A stretch of 22,636 bases of DNA. Origin: Chara braunii (lineage: Eukaryota; Streptophyta; Charophyceae; Charales; Characeae). The stretch spans positions 3,228,705 to 3,251,340 of the forward strand of contig BFEA01000105.1 of NCBI GenBank assembly GCA_003427395.1, in the 5' to 3' direction. Both the position numbers and the translations under genes were made by a program. Position 1 is the first letter of the stretch. Every line of letters starts with the position of its first letter. This document shows positions 1-7,931 of the stretch, piece by piece. The notes beneath the pieces were generated by a model that worked only from the letters and a program-made list of their open reading frames with translations, was not told where the DNA came from and ran no database searches.

Positions 1-315
1 CTCCTCCGAGTCCTTGCTTCTTCCCCAGCAGCGCTGCTCCAAGCTAGCACTGCTCCAGCCAGCGCTCCAATCAGTGTGTCGCCAAACTTGCACACTGACA
101 AGGAGGCTGGGCTCTTCGCCCGGCCTAGAGATATAGCGGCCTGCTTGCCTCTTGGGCGTTGACTTCCAGGTCGCTCGGCCTTCCCAAGCAACCGGTACCT
201 CCTCCCTTTCGGAGGGAAACATCATTGCGGACTCTGATATTGCCCGTACAGGCCCTAGACTCAGACTGGTTGGACCAGTACCCACCTAGACCTAGCCTAC
301 AACTACTGGGCCTCT
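1..315 (-). other. Region downstream of integrase; possible 3' end of the gypsy element
   Basis: After the integrase frame stops there is no further recognisable domain and no chromodomain. On the minus strand, bases 211 to 199 read as a short purine run (GAAAGGGAGGAGG), which resembles a polypurine tract. No TG start of an LTR sits directly after it, so this is weak. Bases 80-105 contain a 7-bp inverted repeat (CAGTGTG/CACACTG in the minus reading). Bases 29-72 repeat a short AGCRCTGCTCCA-like word. A 93-codon open frame (125-406) overlaps the integrase end in another phase and is not convincing as a gene. Confidence 0.3.
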
Positions 316-1110
316 TCAAAATGCCACTTTTGTCTTCTCGTATCTTCCGTCCATGTCCGGAGGAATCATGGACCTCCGTGATGGAAACTGTTGACTTGTG
401 ATACAAGGCAACAACTTTGGCGCATGAAACACCGGGTAGGTGTGGAGGTGTGCTGGAATTTCAACTGTGTAGGACGGTCCATCCTCTCCGCCCTTAACTT
501 CTAAGACCGGCCACGGTCCTCGGTATGCAGGCAGTAACTTTTGTGAGATGCTCTCCTCAGGAATGAATTCTTTGGACTTAACCCAGACTAAGTTGCCTAC
601 TTGGAACTGTGAGGGGCGACGGTGCTTATTAGCTTGCTTTATTTTTCTATGCTGGGCTTTCCTGAGGTTATCTACAACAGTAGCTATCTTCTTCTCGTGC
701 TGTATCGCAAACTCTCGTGTACCGGGCGGTAACCTCTGAATCTGGTCCCGGTTCAGTCCCTCAAACGGTCTCTGTGGTCTAAAGGACTTGTGCAGCTCGT
801 TGGGAGTGCGACACGTGGCTAGGTGCACGCTGTTATTGTAGGCACTGGCTACCTTTGAGAGCATCTCATCCCAGTTGATCTGATCGGGCCTGATGTACAT
901 TCTGAGAACTTGTTGCAGGATTTTATTCATCTGTTCCGTTTGACGATTGGTCTCGGGATGGCAGCCAGATGATATTAACAATTTTGACCCATAAACTTTC
1001 ATCAGTTCTTGTCAGTTCTGACTGGTGAACCTGGTGTCTCTGTCGCTAACTATCGACAATGGTATACCATGTTCACTGACCCAATGATAAAAAAACTTAT
1101 GAACTACTGA
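316..1110 (-). pseudogene. Integrase, C-terminal part of core plus C-terminal domain (gypsy element)
   Basis: The fragment carries the second half of the integrase core and the DNA-binding C-terminal domain. Just inside it, the frame reads through a GIPLSIVSDRDTRF motif holding the second catalytic Asp, then HPETNRQTEQMN, which holds the catalytic Glu. A TGA at 1014-1012 interrupts the frame where the family usually has a Trp codon (TGG to TGA). From 1002 the frame is open for 228 codons. It includes the helical stretch that follows the DDE core, VGNLVWV (the GPY/F-type beta barrel start), LPAYRGPWPVLE, and HPVFH-like YPVFHAPKLLP. It ends at 316 shortly after PPDMDGRYE, where many gypsy elements would begin a chromodomain. 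None is seen here, so the C-terminus is either truncated or of the chromodomain-less kind. Confidence 0.9.
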
Positions 1111-1222
1111 GTCTGTTTGTGCCTCTGCAGGTAGAGGAACAAAAACTGCATACTTGCTAAACCTTTAAGTCTGTTTGTGCCTCTGCAGGTTGAGGAACAA
1201 AAACTGCATACTTGCTAAACCT
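1111..1222. repeat. 54-bp direct tandem duplication inside integrase
   Basis: Bases 1111-1164 and 1169-1222 are the same 54-bp sequence with a single mismatch (A at 1133, T at 1191), separated by TTAA. The offset is 58 bp, which is not a multiple of three, so it destroys the integrase frame. The near-identity implies that the duplication is younger than much of the other damage. Confidence 0.97.
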
Positions 1223-1369
1223 ATCAACTATAACCATGACTTGACTTTTGCCATGCCTACTCTTGACTTGAGTATCCATAAAGTCGATGGACACAAAATC
1301 TCCGGGTCTATCAGGAATAGGCAAGGGTCCGAGAAGACCAAGAGGGGCTCACGTAGTAGTCTTGTTTCT
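1111..1369 (-). pseudogene. Integrase catalytic core, first half, broken by a tandem duplication
   Basis: Reading down from 1369, the frame gives GPLPIPDRPGDFVSIDFMD, with the first catalytic Asp in the SIDFM motif, then VMVIVDRFSKYAVFVP, a standard core strand. Two nonsense codons lie upstream: TAG at 1372-1370, directly after the zinc-finger CKVC, and TGA at 1351-1349. Both are explained by single C-to-T changes (CAG and CGA). The sequence encoding FSKYAVFVPQPAEAQTD is then repeated, and the 58-bp offset shifts the frame. All three DDE residues are still encoded, but never in one frame, so no functional enzyme is possible. Confidence 0.9.
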
Positions 1370-2125
1370 CTAGCAGACTTTACAACTACGCACATACTTT
1401 ATGCAGTCGGCCTTCATTCCAGGCCAGATATACGCGTGCATGAGGTTGGCTAGTATCTTTTGCCAACCGAAGTGTCTGTCTGTGTCGTGGCATTCCCCTA
1501 AGATCAAACTATGGATCTCTTCACTGTTTGGAATGCATAGGCGGTCAACTACATTAGTCTGCTCAAATACCAATCCGTCAGTAGTGCGATAATCTGGTTC
1601 AGACTCTAGGGACTCCTTAACTCTTTTGAGGAGGTCACTATAGATAGGGTCTTGTGCATATGCTTGTCTAACTTTCTGCTGCAGGTCTCTACCTATACCC
1701 AGATACTGAATTATCGGCCCAAAGTAATCAGCTCTTCTACTTAGAGCATCCGCAACTACATTATACTTCCCTTTTACTGGCTTAAGTTCAAAGTCATAAT
1801 GATCTAACTCTGTGGCCCACCTAGTAAGCTTAGGCGTCATCTTGGCCTGTGTCTTCAACCATCTTAATGTCTCGTGGTCTGAATAGACTTTGAAGTGCCT
1901 CCCGAGCAAGTATTGCTTCCAATGCTCTAATGCTTTCCTGAGAGCGTAGAGTTCCTTCTCATAGGTAGATGTCGCTACCTTCTCTGAAGGCATCGTGGCA
2001 GACATGAACTCTACGGGCCTATATTCATTGCCATCGTCTTGTTGTAAAACAACACCTATGCCATATTGACTCGCGTTGGTAACAACGAAAGGCAGGGACG
2101 GATCGACTACCTTAAGGACTGGGCA
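1370..2125 (-). pseudogene. RNase H domain and integrase zinc-binding domain (gypsy element)
   Basis: The frame opens after a TAG at 2128-2126 and runs to the TAG at 1372-1370. It begins CPVLKVVDPSLPFVVTNASQYGIGVVLQQ, the start of the Ty3-type RNase H. The family motif is TDAS, whose Asp is the first catalytic metal ligand. Here it is TNAS, a GAC to AAC change that should abolish RNase H activity even if the frame were whole. Further on come STYEKELYALRKALEHW (catalytic Glu) and VYSDHETLRWL (catalytic Asp). The tether KGKYNVVADALSR leads to the integrase HHCC finger: the two His in ECHDTDRHFGW and the two Cys in RSCKVC. Confidence 0.93.
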
Positions 2126-2482
2126 CTATATCAAAGCCCACTTTAACTTTTTCAGGGCTGATGTACAGTCCTTATCCCACTTCCAGATTGTTTCTTTCTT
2201 TAGCAACCTGCGAAAGGGTCCAGCGATGGTGGAGAAGTTCCTAACGAACTTCCTATAGTAGTTAGCTAGGCCTAAGAACGACCGCAACTCTGTCAGTGTG
2301 CGGGGCGTTGACCAATCTCTAATCGCTGCGATTTTGTGGTCTTCAGGTCTAATGTCGTCTTCGTCTAAGACGTGGCCCAAGTACAGAACCTGTGTCTTGG
2401 CCCATTCGCACTTCTTTGCGTTGATCTTGAAGTTAGCCTCTTTGAGCTTCTCCAAGACCTGCCTCAGATGACCCTCGTGCTC
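2126..2482 (-). pseudogene. Reverse transcriptase, thumb/connection segment (gypsy element)
   Basis: This continues the RT after the YLDD box, in the same frame but separated from it by TAG at 2485-2483 (within FSKTL-stop-EHEGHLRQVLEKL; CAG or GAG would be expected). Family landmarks are LKEANFKINAKKCEWAK, VLYLGHVLDEDDIRPED, DWSTPRTLTELRSFLGLANYYRKFV and the WKWDKDC segment that precedes RNase H. It ends at the TAG at 2128-2126 after KKLKWALI. Both stops are single-base nonsense changes, since the reading frame is continuous across them. Confidence 0.93.
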
Positions 2483-2885
2483 CTAGAGGGTCTTACTGAA
2501 GACTAAACTATCGTCTAAGTACAGTACAACAAATCTATCTAACCATGGCCTAAACAAATCATTCATACCGCGTTGAAAGGTAGCTGGCGCATTGGTTAGT
2601 CCAAAGGGCATCACTGTAAACTCGTAGTGCCCATATCTAGTCCGGAATGCTGTCTTGTATTGATCATCAGGATGAACCTCTATCTGATGATAATCGGACT
2701 TCAAATCTATCTTTGAGAAATATTTGCAGCCCCGCACCCGATCTAACAAGTCATCTATCTGGGGGAGTGGTTCTGCATTCTTTACTATGATAGCATTAAG
2801 ACCCCTATCGTTTATGCACATCCTAAGCTCTCCGTCCTTCTTAGGGACGAGCTGGGCCTAATCCAACCTTTCTCGAGGAGCTCGT
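2483..2885 (-). pseudogene. Reverse transcriptase, fingers and palm (gypsy element)
   Basis: The polymerase core is present: the [23 protein letters not shown] stretch in the fingers, the first catalytic Asp in [13 protein letters not shown], the [13 protein letters not shown] motif, and the catalytic pair in YLDDSLVFS. The N-terminal fingers are damaged. The frame entering from the linker, through EELRKQL-like and GWIRPSSS sequence, changes phase just before [16 protein letters not shown]. The GAPVLFV-type segment normally found between them is missing, probably by recombination between short TCGTCC words. RMCINDRG also departs from the usual RMCIDYRG. The catalytic triad of the palm is intact. 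Confidence 0.93.
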
Positions 2886-3188
2886 CTAACTGCTTGCGCA
2901 ACTCCTCAACTCCCTTGGGGACATTTTGTAGATAGCTCCCTTAGGAGTCCTACTGCCAGGCTCTATCTCTATGTGATGTTGGATTGGCCGCGACACTACT
3001 CCTGTAGGCAGCTTAGCTAAGTTTGTATACTCCTCGAGCAGCTTGGCAATAGCAAGATCTATGGGTTTCTCCTCTTTAGGCTCAGTGACCGACCTAACAT
3101 AGGTCATAAAAACCTGCTCTTCTAATTGCTCCTTTGTTCCAAGCCCAGGTCTTCCCAAGGCCTGCCCTGGGGCAGACCAGGGTGCCAT
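2886..3188 (-). pseudogene. Protease-RT linker fused to Gag tail (gypsy element)
   Basis: The open frame reads EQVFMTYVRSVTEPKEEKPIDL..., LLEEYTNLAKLPTGVVSRPIQHHIEIEPGSRTPKGAIYKMSPREL. This is the acidic linker and the HxIxxxPGxxP motif that leads into RT in Ty3/gypsy polyproteins. The frame is lost at a single-base deletion within the ELEELRKQL-like sequence near 2905. At its upstream end it overlaps the Gag tail: the same DNA, in the next phase, encodes PWEDLGLEQRSN. No CCHC knuckle and no D(T/S)G protease lie between Gag and this linker, so several hundred bases have been lost near 3120-3140. Confidence 0.85.
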
Positions 3189-3862
3189 CCACCTCTCCTA
3201 TAAGGTGATCGATTAAAACTAGAGTGGTTTTGTAGGGGATCTTGACCCCTACCTCCCGCTTGGCGGCCTCCTCTACCACCAACCCCCTGATCGCTTTGTC
3301 CACGACCACCTGAAGCCCGGCCCCCTTGGCCCTGGCCTCTCCCTCTTCCTTGCGGCCTCCGTCCAGCCGCAACAACAACGTAAGTCCTCCCCTGACTGGC
3401 GCTACTGTCCTCTTCTTCTAGGCCCCACTCTATCTGGTCATATGGGACCTCTTCCATACTGCCCTCATCTAATGTAAGGATCAGGTGATCCTTGCCTTTG
3501 ACCTGACCTGAGATGGTACGACCCTTCCACTTCTTCCCTTTGTCGAGGTCCTTATGCCAAAAAGTGGAAACTGACATAGACCGCGCTTTGAATGCTACCA
3601 CTTCCCTACTCAAAGTATCGTAGGTCATGGTAGACTCACTACTCTTCTCAAAGAAGTGCCCTCGCAAGGGCTCCGACATGGCACGATATAATAGGTTGAC
3701 TAGTTGGGTCTCAATGACGCCATGATCAGGAATGACAACCCTTGAGTGCCCTGGTGCTCCTCCACTGGCGGGAATGGATGGTCTGCAGTTTGTCAGAAGC
3801 TCTAACGCTTTGTGTGACATCTGCAAACCTTTCGCGCAATAGTTTGAAAAACTCACTGAGAA
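3122..3862 (-). pseudogene. Gag, capsid C-terminus and RG-rich RNA-binding tail (gypsy element)
   Basis: Two frames contribute. From 3862 to about 3740 the minus strand gives SEFFKLLRERFADVTQSVRASDKLQTIHSR, a capsid helix region. The phase then changes near 3745, with loss of a few residues, and continues VVIPDHGVIETQLVNLLYRAMSEPLRGHFFEKSS. The frame stays open to 3122 through SREVVAFKARSMS, a basic DKGKKWKGR stretch, PYDQIEWGLEEED and an RG/GQG-rich tail of about 60 residues, typical of RNA-binding Gag tails. The first Met at 3856 belongs to the wrong frame for the capsid part and is not a real start. No zinc knuckle follows. Confidence 0.85.
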
Positions 3863-4026
3863 CTCTCTTCTATTAAGATAAAGCCCCCCATACCCTATTC
3901 TATATTATATTCATGAGGGGCAAAAAAAAAAGCAGTAAAGTGAAATAGCAACAAAAGGAATATCATANGTCAATTCCAATTATGCTCCTTCTCTCTCTAT
4001 GTGTATTCCAAAAACACGCTTAGAAC
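3859..4026. mobile_element. 158-bp insertion in gag with 5-bp target duplication
   Basis: Bases 3864-4021 interrupt the capsid coding sequence and share nothing with it. They are AT-rich, carry an A10 run near 3926 and an N at 3968, and contain stops in all frames used by gag. The insertion is flanked by the direct repeat AGAAC (3859-3863 and 4022-4026). Removing the insert and one AGAAC brings the capsid frames on the two sides into register, which supports a true insertion. No terminal inverted repeat or TG...CA end is visible. A 5-bp duplication fits integrase-type insertion, such as a very small non-autonomous LTR derivative, but the class is unknown. Confidence 0.75.
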
Positions 4027-4225
4027 AAGAGCGGAATAAGCAACCATATCGTTATTGCAATTAGCAACGTGACACAACGACCTGGCGAAGCTTGCTGCTT
4101 CGTCTTTGAGGGCATGGAAAGCTATCAGGACATGTTCGTCAGGAGATATTTTTTGCAGGTGCACGTAGGAGTTGGCATTGGCCTCCCAGTTGTCAAAGTT
4201 TTCCTCCTCCTTTCCACTGTAGGAG
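4022..4225 (-). pseudogene. Gag capsid N-terminal segment, displaced frame
   Basis: Minus-strand translation gives FPDSYSGKEEENFDNWEANANSYVHLQKISPDEHVLIAFHALKDEAASFARSLC and onward to MVAYSAL. This is a retrotransposon Gag capsid core: the F-G/SGKxxxNFxxW motif, then the A-LxDxAxxFAR helix. It lies one phase away from the upstream Gag frame. The shift falls within the run GTTCCCCG just before FPDSYSG, consistent with a one-base indel. It is cut at 4022 by the 158-bp insertion. Confidence 0.85.
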
Positions 4226-5242
4226 TCGGGGAACTTTCACCTTAACGAGCTCCCTACCGAGTCGAGCTTCCGCCTCTTTTGGTGAAGCCAACTTGGCGCC
4301 CTCTATGGCGCCAGTACAAAATCGCCCGGTGCTCTCTAATCGCGTATGCACTTCTGAGCCCACGTGCATGATTATCTCACGTGCAAACTCTTTAAACCCC
4401 AGTCGAATCGATCGCAGGGCTATATCCTGACTCCTCCCAAACAGGTATTGCTCCTCTTGGACCTGTGCTAGGCGTTCTATATTCCTTGCCATTACCTCCA
4501 TCTTCCCTTGAAGATCCGCCTGTGCCTCCATCTGCACCCTCATCCGTTTCACCTCCTCCCGTTCTTTCGCCGCCTGACTCGCCGCCTCCATTCTTTTCTT
4601 CCTCTCCCTAGTCAGACGTAGCTTCCACTCCAACTTTTTCTCCTCCTCTATCGTCTGCCATTTGAGGGGATCTTCCTCGGCTTCCAATTCCTTCACGACC
4701 GCCTCCTGTTCTTCCCTGGGAAGATATAACATCACCTCCGCCTCTTCTCCCAGGGACAGATTGGCAACCCATTCAGAAACCTTCTTCTCCAGCCAAGAAT
4801 CCTCTTTCTTTGTGCCACTCGTCTCGCCTATGTCCCTGATACTTCTCCTAATCAGGGACACTTCTTCTTCCACCTTTTTCTCTTCTTCTTCTTCTTCTTC
4901 TGCATCCACTACTTTCATATTTTCTTCCTCCTCCTTCTTTACCCTTTCCAACTCTTCCTTCAACTCCTTTCTTTTTGCGGCTTGCTTCTGCAACAAGGCC
5001 AACTTCTTGGCCTGCTTCACCACCTCCTTCTTCTCCTTCTTCTCCTTCTTGGCCTTCTGCTCGGCCAAGATCCTCGCAGCCTCCTCCTCCTGTTCCGGGG
5101 TGTAGGGAGTGGTGCTGACACCACCCCGAGTCTCTACTCTACACGTGAATGTGTTCCAGAACCCCAGAGGAAAGAGGAGATGCGAGAGGGTCGCCCACAG
5201 GGAGAACCCCACGAGCAAGCTGTACATAGGGTAATCGTCCAT
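4193..5242 (-). pseudogene. Gag N-terminal region with hydrophobic leader and long coiled coil
   Basis: A 349-codon open frame starts at an ATG in strong context (A at -3, G at +4). Residues 6-32 are strongly hydrophobic (SLLVGFSLWATLSHLLFPLGFW), which looks like a membrane anchor or signal segment. From about residue 50 to 265 the protein is Glu/Lys-rich with heptad-like spacing: several KKEKKEKKE-type blocks, an acidic run near 115-125, and ERKKRMEAASQAAKEREE. This predicts a long coiled coil. The real Gag continues into the capsid in the next phase near residue 337, so the C-terminal dozen residues printed by this frame are out of phase. A hydrophobic leader is unusual for a Gag and could relate to membrane targeting; that is inference. 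Confidence 0.85.
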
Positions 5243-5935
5243 GGTGTTACGTGCACGACAGGGACTATCCCGCTCCTCACCACTTAGACCTACCCACTTG
5301 ACTGACTGACTAACTCTCTAAGGACCACAGAGCCTTACCCTTTGATCCAGCCAGGTTACCACGGCCGACGGAAGCTTTCGCCACCACTGTCCTTTACATC
5401 CAGATCCAGATGCCCAGCACCTGCGGTCAATCCCACCTGGCTTTCTCTCTGGTTCAGAACCCTGTCAACTATGGTCACTAACCTAGACCTACTTCTAAGT
5501 TGTCACTACAGGACTTAGTGCTGATCAGGAGGCATTTAAGGAGATCCCCCATAACTCAGGAATTGTTTAACGTCGCAAACAGGACGACGCGATCAGCAAG
5601 TCCTCTCAACACTTAGACAACCGGTTGTGCGGCCCACAGCTCGGATTTTGGGCCGCCCATGCCACACTGTTCGGCCCGCTGGTCAGTACTGGTCCTTGAG
5701 AGGGTTTGTCGTCCGGGACGTGTCAGTCGTCAGACATGGAATTAAGCCCTACTCAGCCCGTGTGGGTTTGGTCAACGCAGCTCTATCCTTCATACACGGA
5801 GTTCCTATGACCTGGACAGAAGAGACTCGATGCAGAAAGAAGAGACAAACAGACTCAGCAAGTACCATGGGGTGAGTGCACATCCATAGGGCAAGGGATT
5901 AGGCTGAGGGCTTGGCGAGATTATACGAACTCCAA
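5243..5935 (-). other. Leader/5' region of the gypsy element; no gene
   Basis: No convincing coding sequence. On the minus strand this is upstream of gag and should contain the untranslated leader and, farther up, the 5' LTR. I could not find a primer-binding site: there is no TGGTATCAGAGC-like sequence, and the nearest word, TGGTAACCTGGC, matches no tRNA end that I recognise. A perfect 12-bp palindrome ACAACCGGTTGT lies at 5617-5628. The open frame at 5627-5875 on the plus strand has no recognisable features. Confidence 0.35.
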
Positions 5936-6136
5936 CTTGGTCAATTTTGTGGTCAGCAGTTCCGGTCAATGCCTTGGTCAACGCCGGTCAAACCTTGGTC
6001 AACGCTCCGTTCAACCCCTCGGTCAACGCCCGGTCAACCCTCAGTCAACGCCTGGTCAACGCCCGGTCAACCCTCAGCCAACGCCCGGTTAACCCTCAGT
6101 CAACGCCTGGTCAACCCCTTGGTCAACGCCCGGTCG
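5936..6136. repeat. GGTCAACGCC minisatellite
   Basis: A degenerate array of 10-13 bp units of the form GGTCAACGCCC/GGTCAACCCTC, about 16 units, with TT or CA linkers between some of them. Each unit carries GTCAA, whose complement TTGAC is the core of the plant WRKY W-box. Long open frames through it on the plus strand (VNARSTLSQR-like repeats) result from the repeat and not from a gene. Confidence 0.9.
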
Positions 6137-6403
6137 ACCCTCACTTCGGCTATGGCTGCCGGCACTTCTTCTCGCACGCTCCCTCACTTCTCTTTCTCCC
6201 TCCTTTCTTCTTTCTCACTTCCCTTTTCTTCACCCCCGGCTATATCCACCTTCTCCTTCGTTGTCCCTCCTTCCTCCTTCCTCAGCTATGGCTTGTTCTT
6301 CCTTTCTCGTCTCTCTTCCCTCCTTCACTTCGCCTTCTCTTTCACTCTTCTTCGTGTCCGAGCTCCGAGGCTATGGCCTTCTTCTTCTTCTTGGACCGCA
6401 CAA

Positions 6404-6407
<4 letters not shown>
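6137..6407 (+). repeat. Pyrimidine-rich degenerate region with GCTATGGC words
   Basis: About 270 bp of C/T-rich sequence on the plus strand, with irregular recurrence of GCTATGGCT/C followed by a TTCTTC-rich stretch (near 6149, 6291 and 6369). The same GCTATGGC word recurs beyond the CT tract near 6612, 6650, 6856 and 7001. It looks like remnants of a diverged long-period repeat. No coding evidence. Confidence 0.5.
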
Positions 6408-6484
<77 letters not shown>

Positions 6485-6485
6485 N

Positions 6486-6567
<82 letters not shown>
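6408..6567 (+). repeat. (CT)n microsatellite
   Basis: Almost pure CT dinucleotides for about 160 bp, interrupted by an N at 6485 and a TCTT phase change next to it. Together with the upstream pyrimidine-rich stretch it makes a polypyrimidine tract of roughly 400 bp, of a kind that can adopt triplex (H-DNA) structure. The N suggests that the true length is unknown. Confidence 0.97.
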
Positions 6568-6569
<2 letters not shown>

Positions 6570-7358
6570 GTTGTCTTCCGTGCAGGTATGCGGCGCCTCC
6601 CTCCTACGGCGCGGCTATGGCGAACCTCCCTCTTCAACAGCGCGGCTCTGCTATGGCGCCCAATGGTCGACAACAGCAGCAGCGCGTGGAATAACGGGAA
6701 CCTGCTCCGATACCAGTGCAATCAGACTCACTTTCTTCTTCGCTTTTCATACATGCAAACAGGTGGTGATTCACACTGGCGCTCAGCGCCCACTCGAAAC
6801 TCGGAGATATGGAAACCGCGAACACAGTTCAGATGCAAGCTCGCTTCAACAGGCTATGGCGCACAAGCGCCTGCACATCCCAACTCGCGATACTGTTCCC
6901 GACACCACCGCTCGCACCAACTCAACTCCGGATCACCCCGAATACCCCACGCACATACTATGTCACACGTACGCATGCACTCGTATCCCTAGGTATGGAA
7001 GCTATGGCCGCCAACTACTACTAACTACAAGCAGCTGTGGCTGCGCTAACTCTCCTTCAGCCCACTTCGACTTCAGGCCCCTGCAGACCACCTCGCACAA
7101 GACGCTCGGGCAGCGCTTCCGCATGGCTCATGCAAGAATGAATGAATGGCTGCACACTGCCTCTTGATTTATATTTCTGTAACTCGATGATCTGCCCCTT
7201 TCCACTGGGCCCTCGGTGCACACAGTCCCTCATGGTACTTGCTGACTGTGCAAAGTGAGACTGGGACTGGGTACCGCTGACTAAGCAAAGTTGGACTCCA
7301 CCACTTGCCCACTTGCCTCTGGTGTGCTGTGTAAAACGTGCGAAGAACTTGAAAGGCC
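6568..7358. other. Non-coding stretch, nothing recognised
   Basis: Open frames here are extensions of the frames through the CT tract and show Ser/Arg/Thr/His-rich, low-information protein. I see no domain, no start context and no splice structure that I can defend. The GCTATGGC word recurs at least four times. Confidence 0.4.
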
Positions 7359-7379
7359 ACTTCCGGACCTTCCGGAAGT
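7359..7379. repeat. 9-bp inverted repeat, 3-nt loop
   Basis: ACTTCCGGA at 7359-7367 and TCCGGAAGT at 7371-7379 are perfect complements around CCT. No gene next to it explains it. Confidence 0.9.
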
Positions 7380-7904
7380 TTGAGGACTTTCGCCTTTGAA
7401 GATTGTAGCAGCTACGACCTTGACCTTTCAGAACTTCAACAACTACGACCCCTATGCAGGTGTGACCCCTACTTCGACAGGTCTAAGGTTCGAGACCCTA
7501 CAACTACGCAGACCTACAACAGACAACTTCAACTACTAACACGCAGGTCTCGGGTTCAAGGCTCACAGGGTCGATTCGGTATTGTACACAGGTAAGGTAA
7601 GGTGAGGTGAGGTCTGTGGATCGAACTCTGGGACCCGCATCTGTGTCTGCAAAAAGGGGAAAAGTTGAAAACCGTTTCAACTGTCTTCAGTGGACAATAA
7701 CCGTACCCAAAAAAAATTGAACCTATTCACGAGAAAGCTAGCATGGCCATACATTTTTTTCAGTCTTTTTTCAGTCTGCTGTACTCCGTTTGCAAATTGA
7801 ACCCCCCCCCCCCCTCCCTGACGGGCATCATCCACGCCCAGGCCAGCACAAATGAGCAGGCCCCGAGACAGGCCAAACAGGCCAGAAGAAACGGCCAGAC
7901 GGAC
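7380..7904. other. Non-coding; several tRNA B-box-like words, poly-C run
   Basis: GGTTCGAGACC near 7488 matches the tRNA B-box consensus, and related words occur near 7552 (GGGTTCAAGGC) and on the minus strand near 7626 (GAGTTCGATCC). No A box lies at the right distance and no cloverleaf can be formed, so at best these are SINE scraps. A GGTAA/GGTGA pentamer run lies at 7592-7612 and 13 C at 7802-7814. Confidence 0.35.
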
Positions 7905-7931
7905 AGTTGACTGAAAAGTCAACAGTCAACT
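7905..7931. repeat. 9-bp inverted repeat made of GTTGAC/GTCAAC words
   Basis: AGTTGACTG (7905-7913) and CAGTCAACT (7923-7931) are perfect complements. The 9-nt loop contains a third GTCAA, so three TTGAC/GTCAA cores lie within 27 bp. Confidence 0.92.

Larger units (their letters stand above)
125..5242 (-). mobile_element. Decayed Ty3/gypsy LTR retrotransposon (Gag-Pol body)
   Basis: Read on the minus strand, the segments follow the Ty3/gypsy order: Gag (5242 to 3122), linker, RT with YLDD, RNase H, integrase zinc domain, integrase DDE core, integrase C-terminal domain (to about 316). The order RT-RNase H-integrase separates it from Ty1/copia, where integrase precedes RT. The element cannot be autonomous: I count at least five in-frame nonsense codons in pol, several frameshifting indels, a 158-bp insertion in gag, a tandem duplication in integrase, and no protease or zinc knuckle. 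I found no matching pair of LTRs inside the window, so either the 3' LTR lies in or beyond bases 1-125 or the LTRs are too diverged to see by eye. The family assignment is secure; the outer boundaries are not. Confidence 0.93.

Noticed and set aside
199-211. Polypurine tract and 3' LTR start
   Set aside because: The purine run is present, but no TG-starting LTR follows it and no matching 5' LTR was found; kept only as a remark.
3094-3378. Minus-strand 94-codon frame over the Gag tail
   Set aside because: It is the RG-rich Gag tail read in another phase.
4662-5287. Plus-strand Ser/Phe- and Leu-rich frames
   Set aside because: Antisense of the coiled-coil Gag; Glu/Lys codons read backwards give Ser/Phe/Leu.
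5912-7167. Long plus-strand open frames (up to 406 codons) through the minisatellite and CT tract
   Set aside because: They consist of VNARSTLSQR-type and Ser-Leu dipeptide repeats read from low-complexity DNA; several overlapping frames are equally open, which shows that it is a composition effect.
7480-7640. tRNA gene suggested by GGTTCGAGACC
   Set aside because: No A box at a suitable distance and no acceptor or anticodon stem can be formed.
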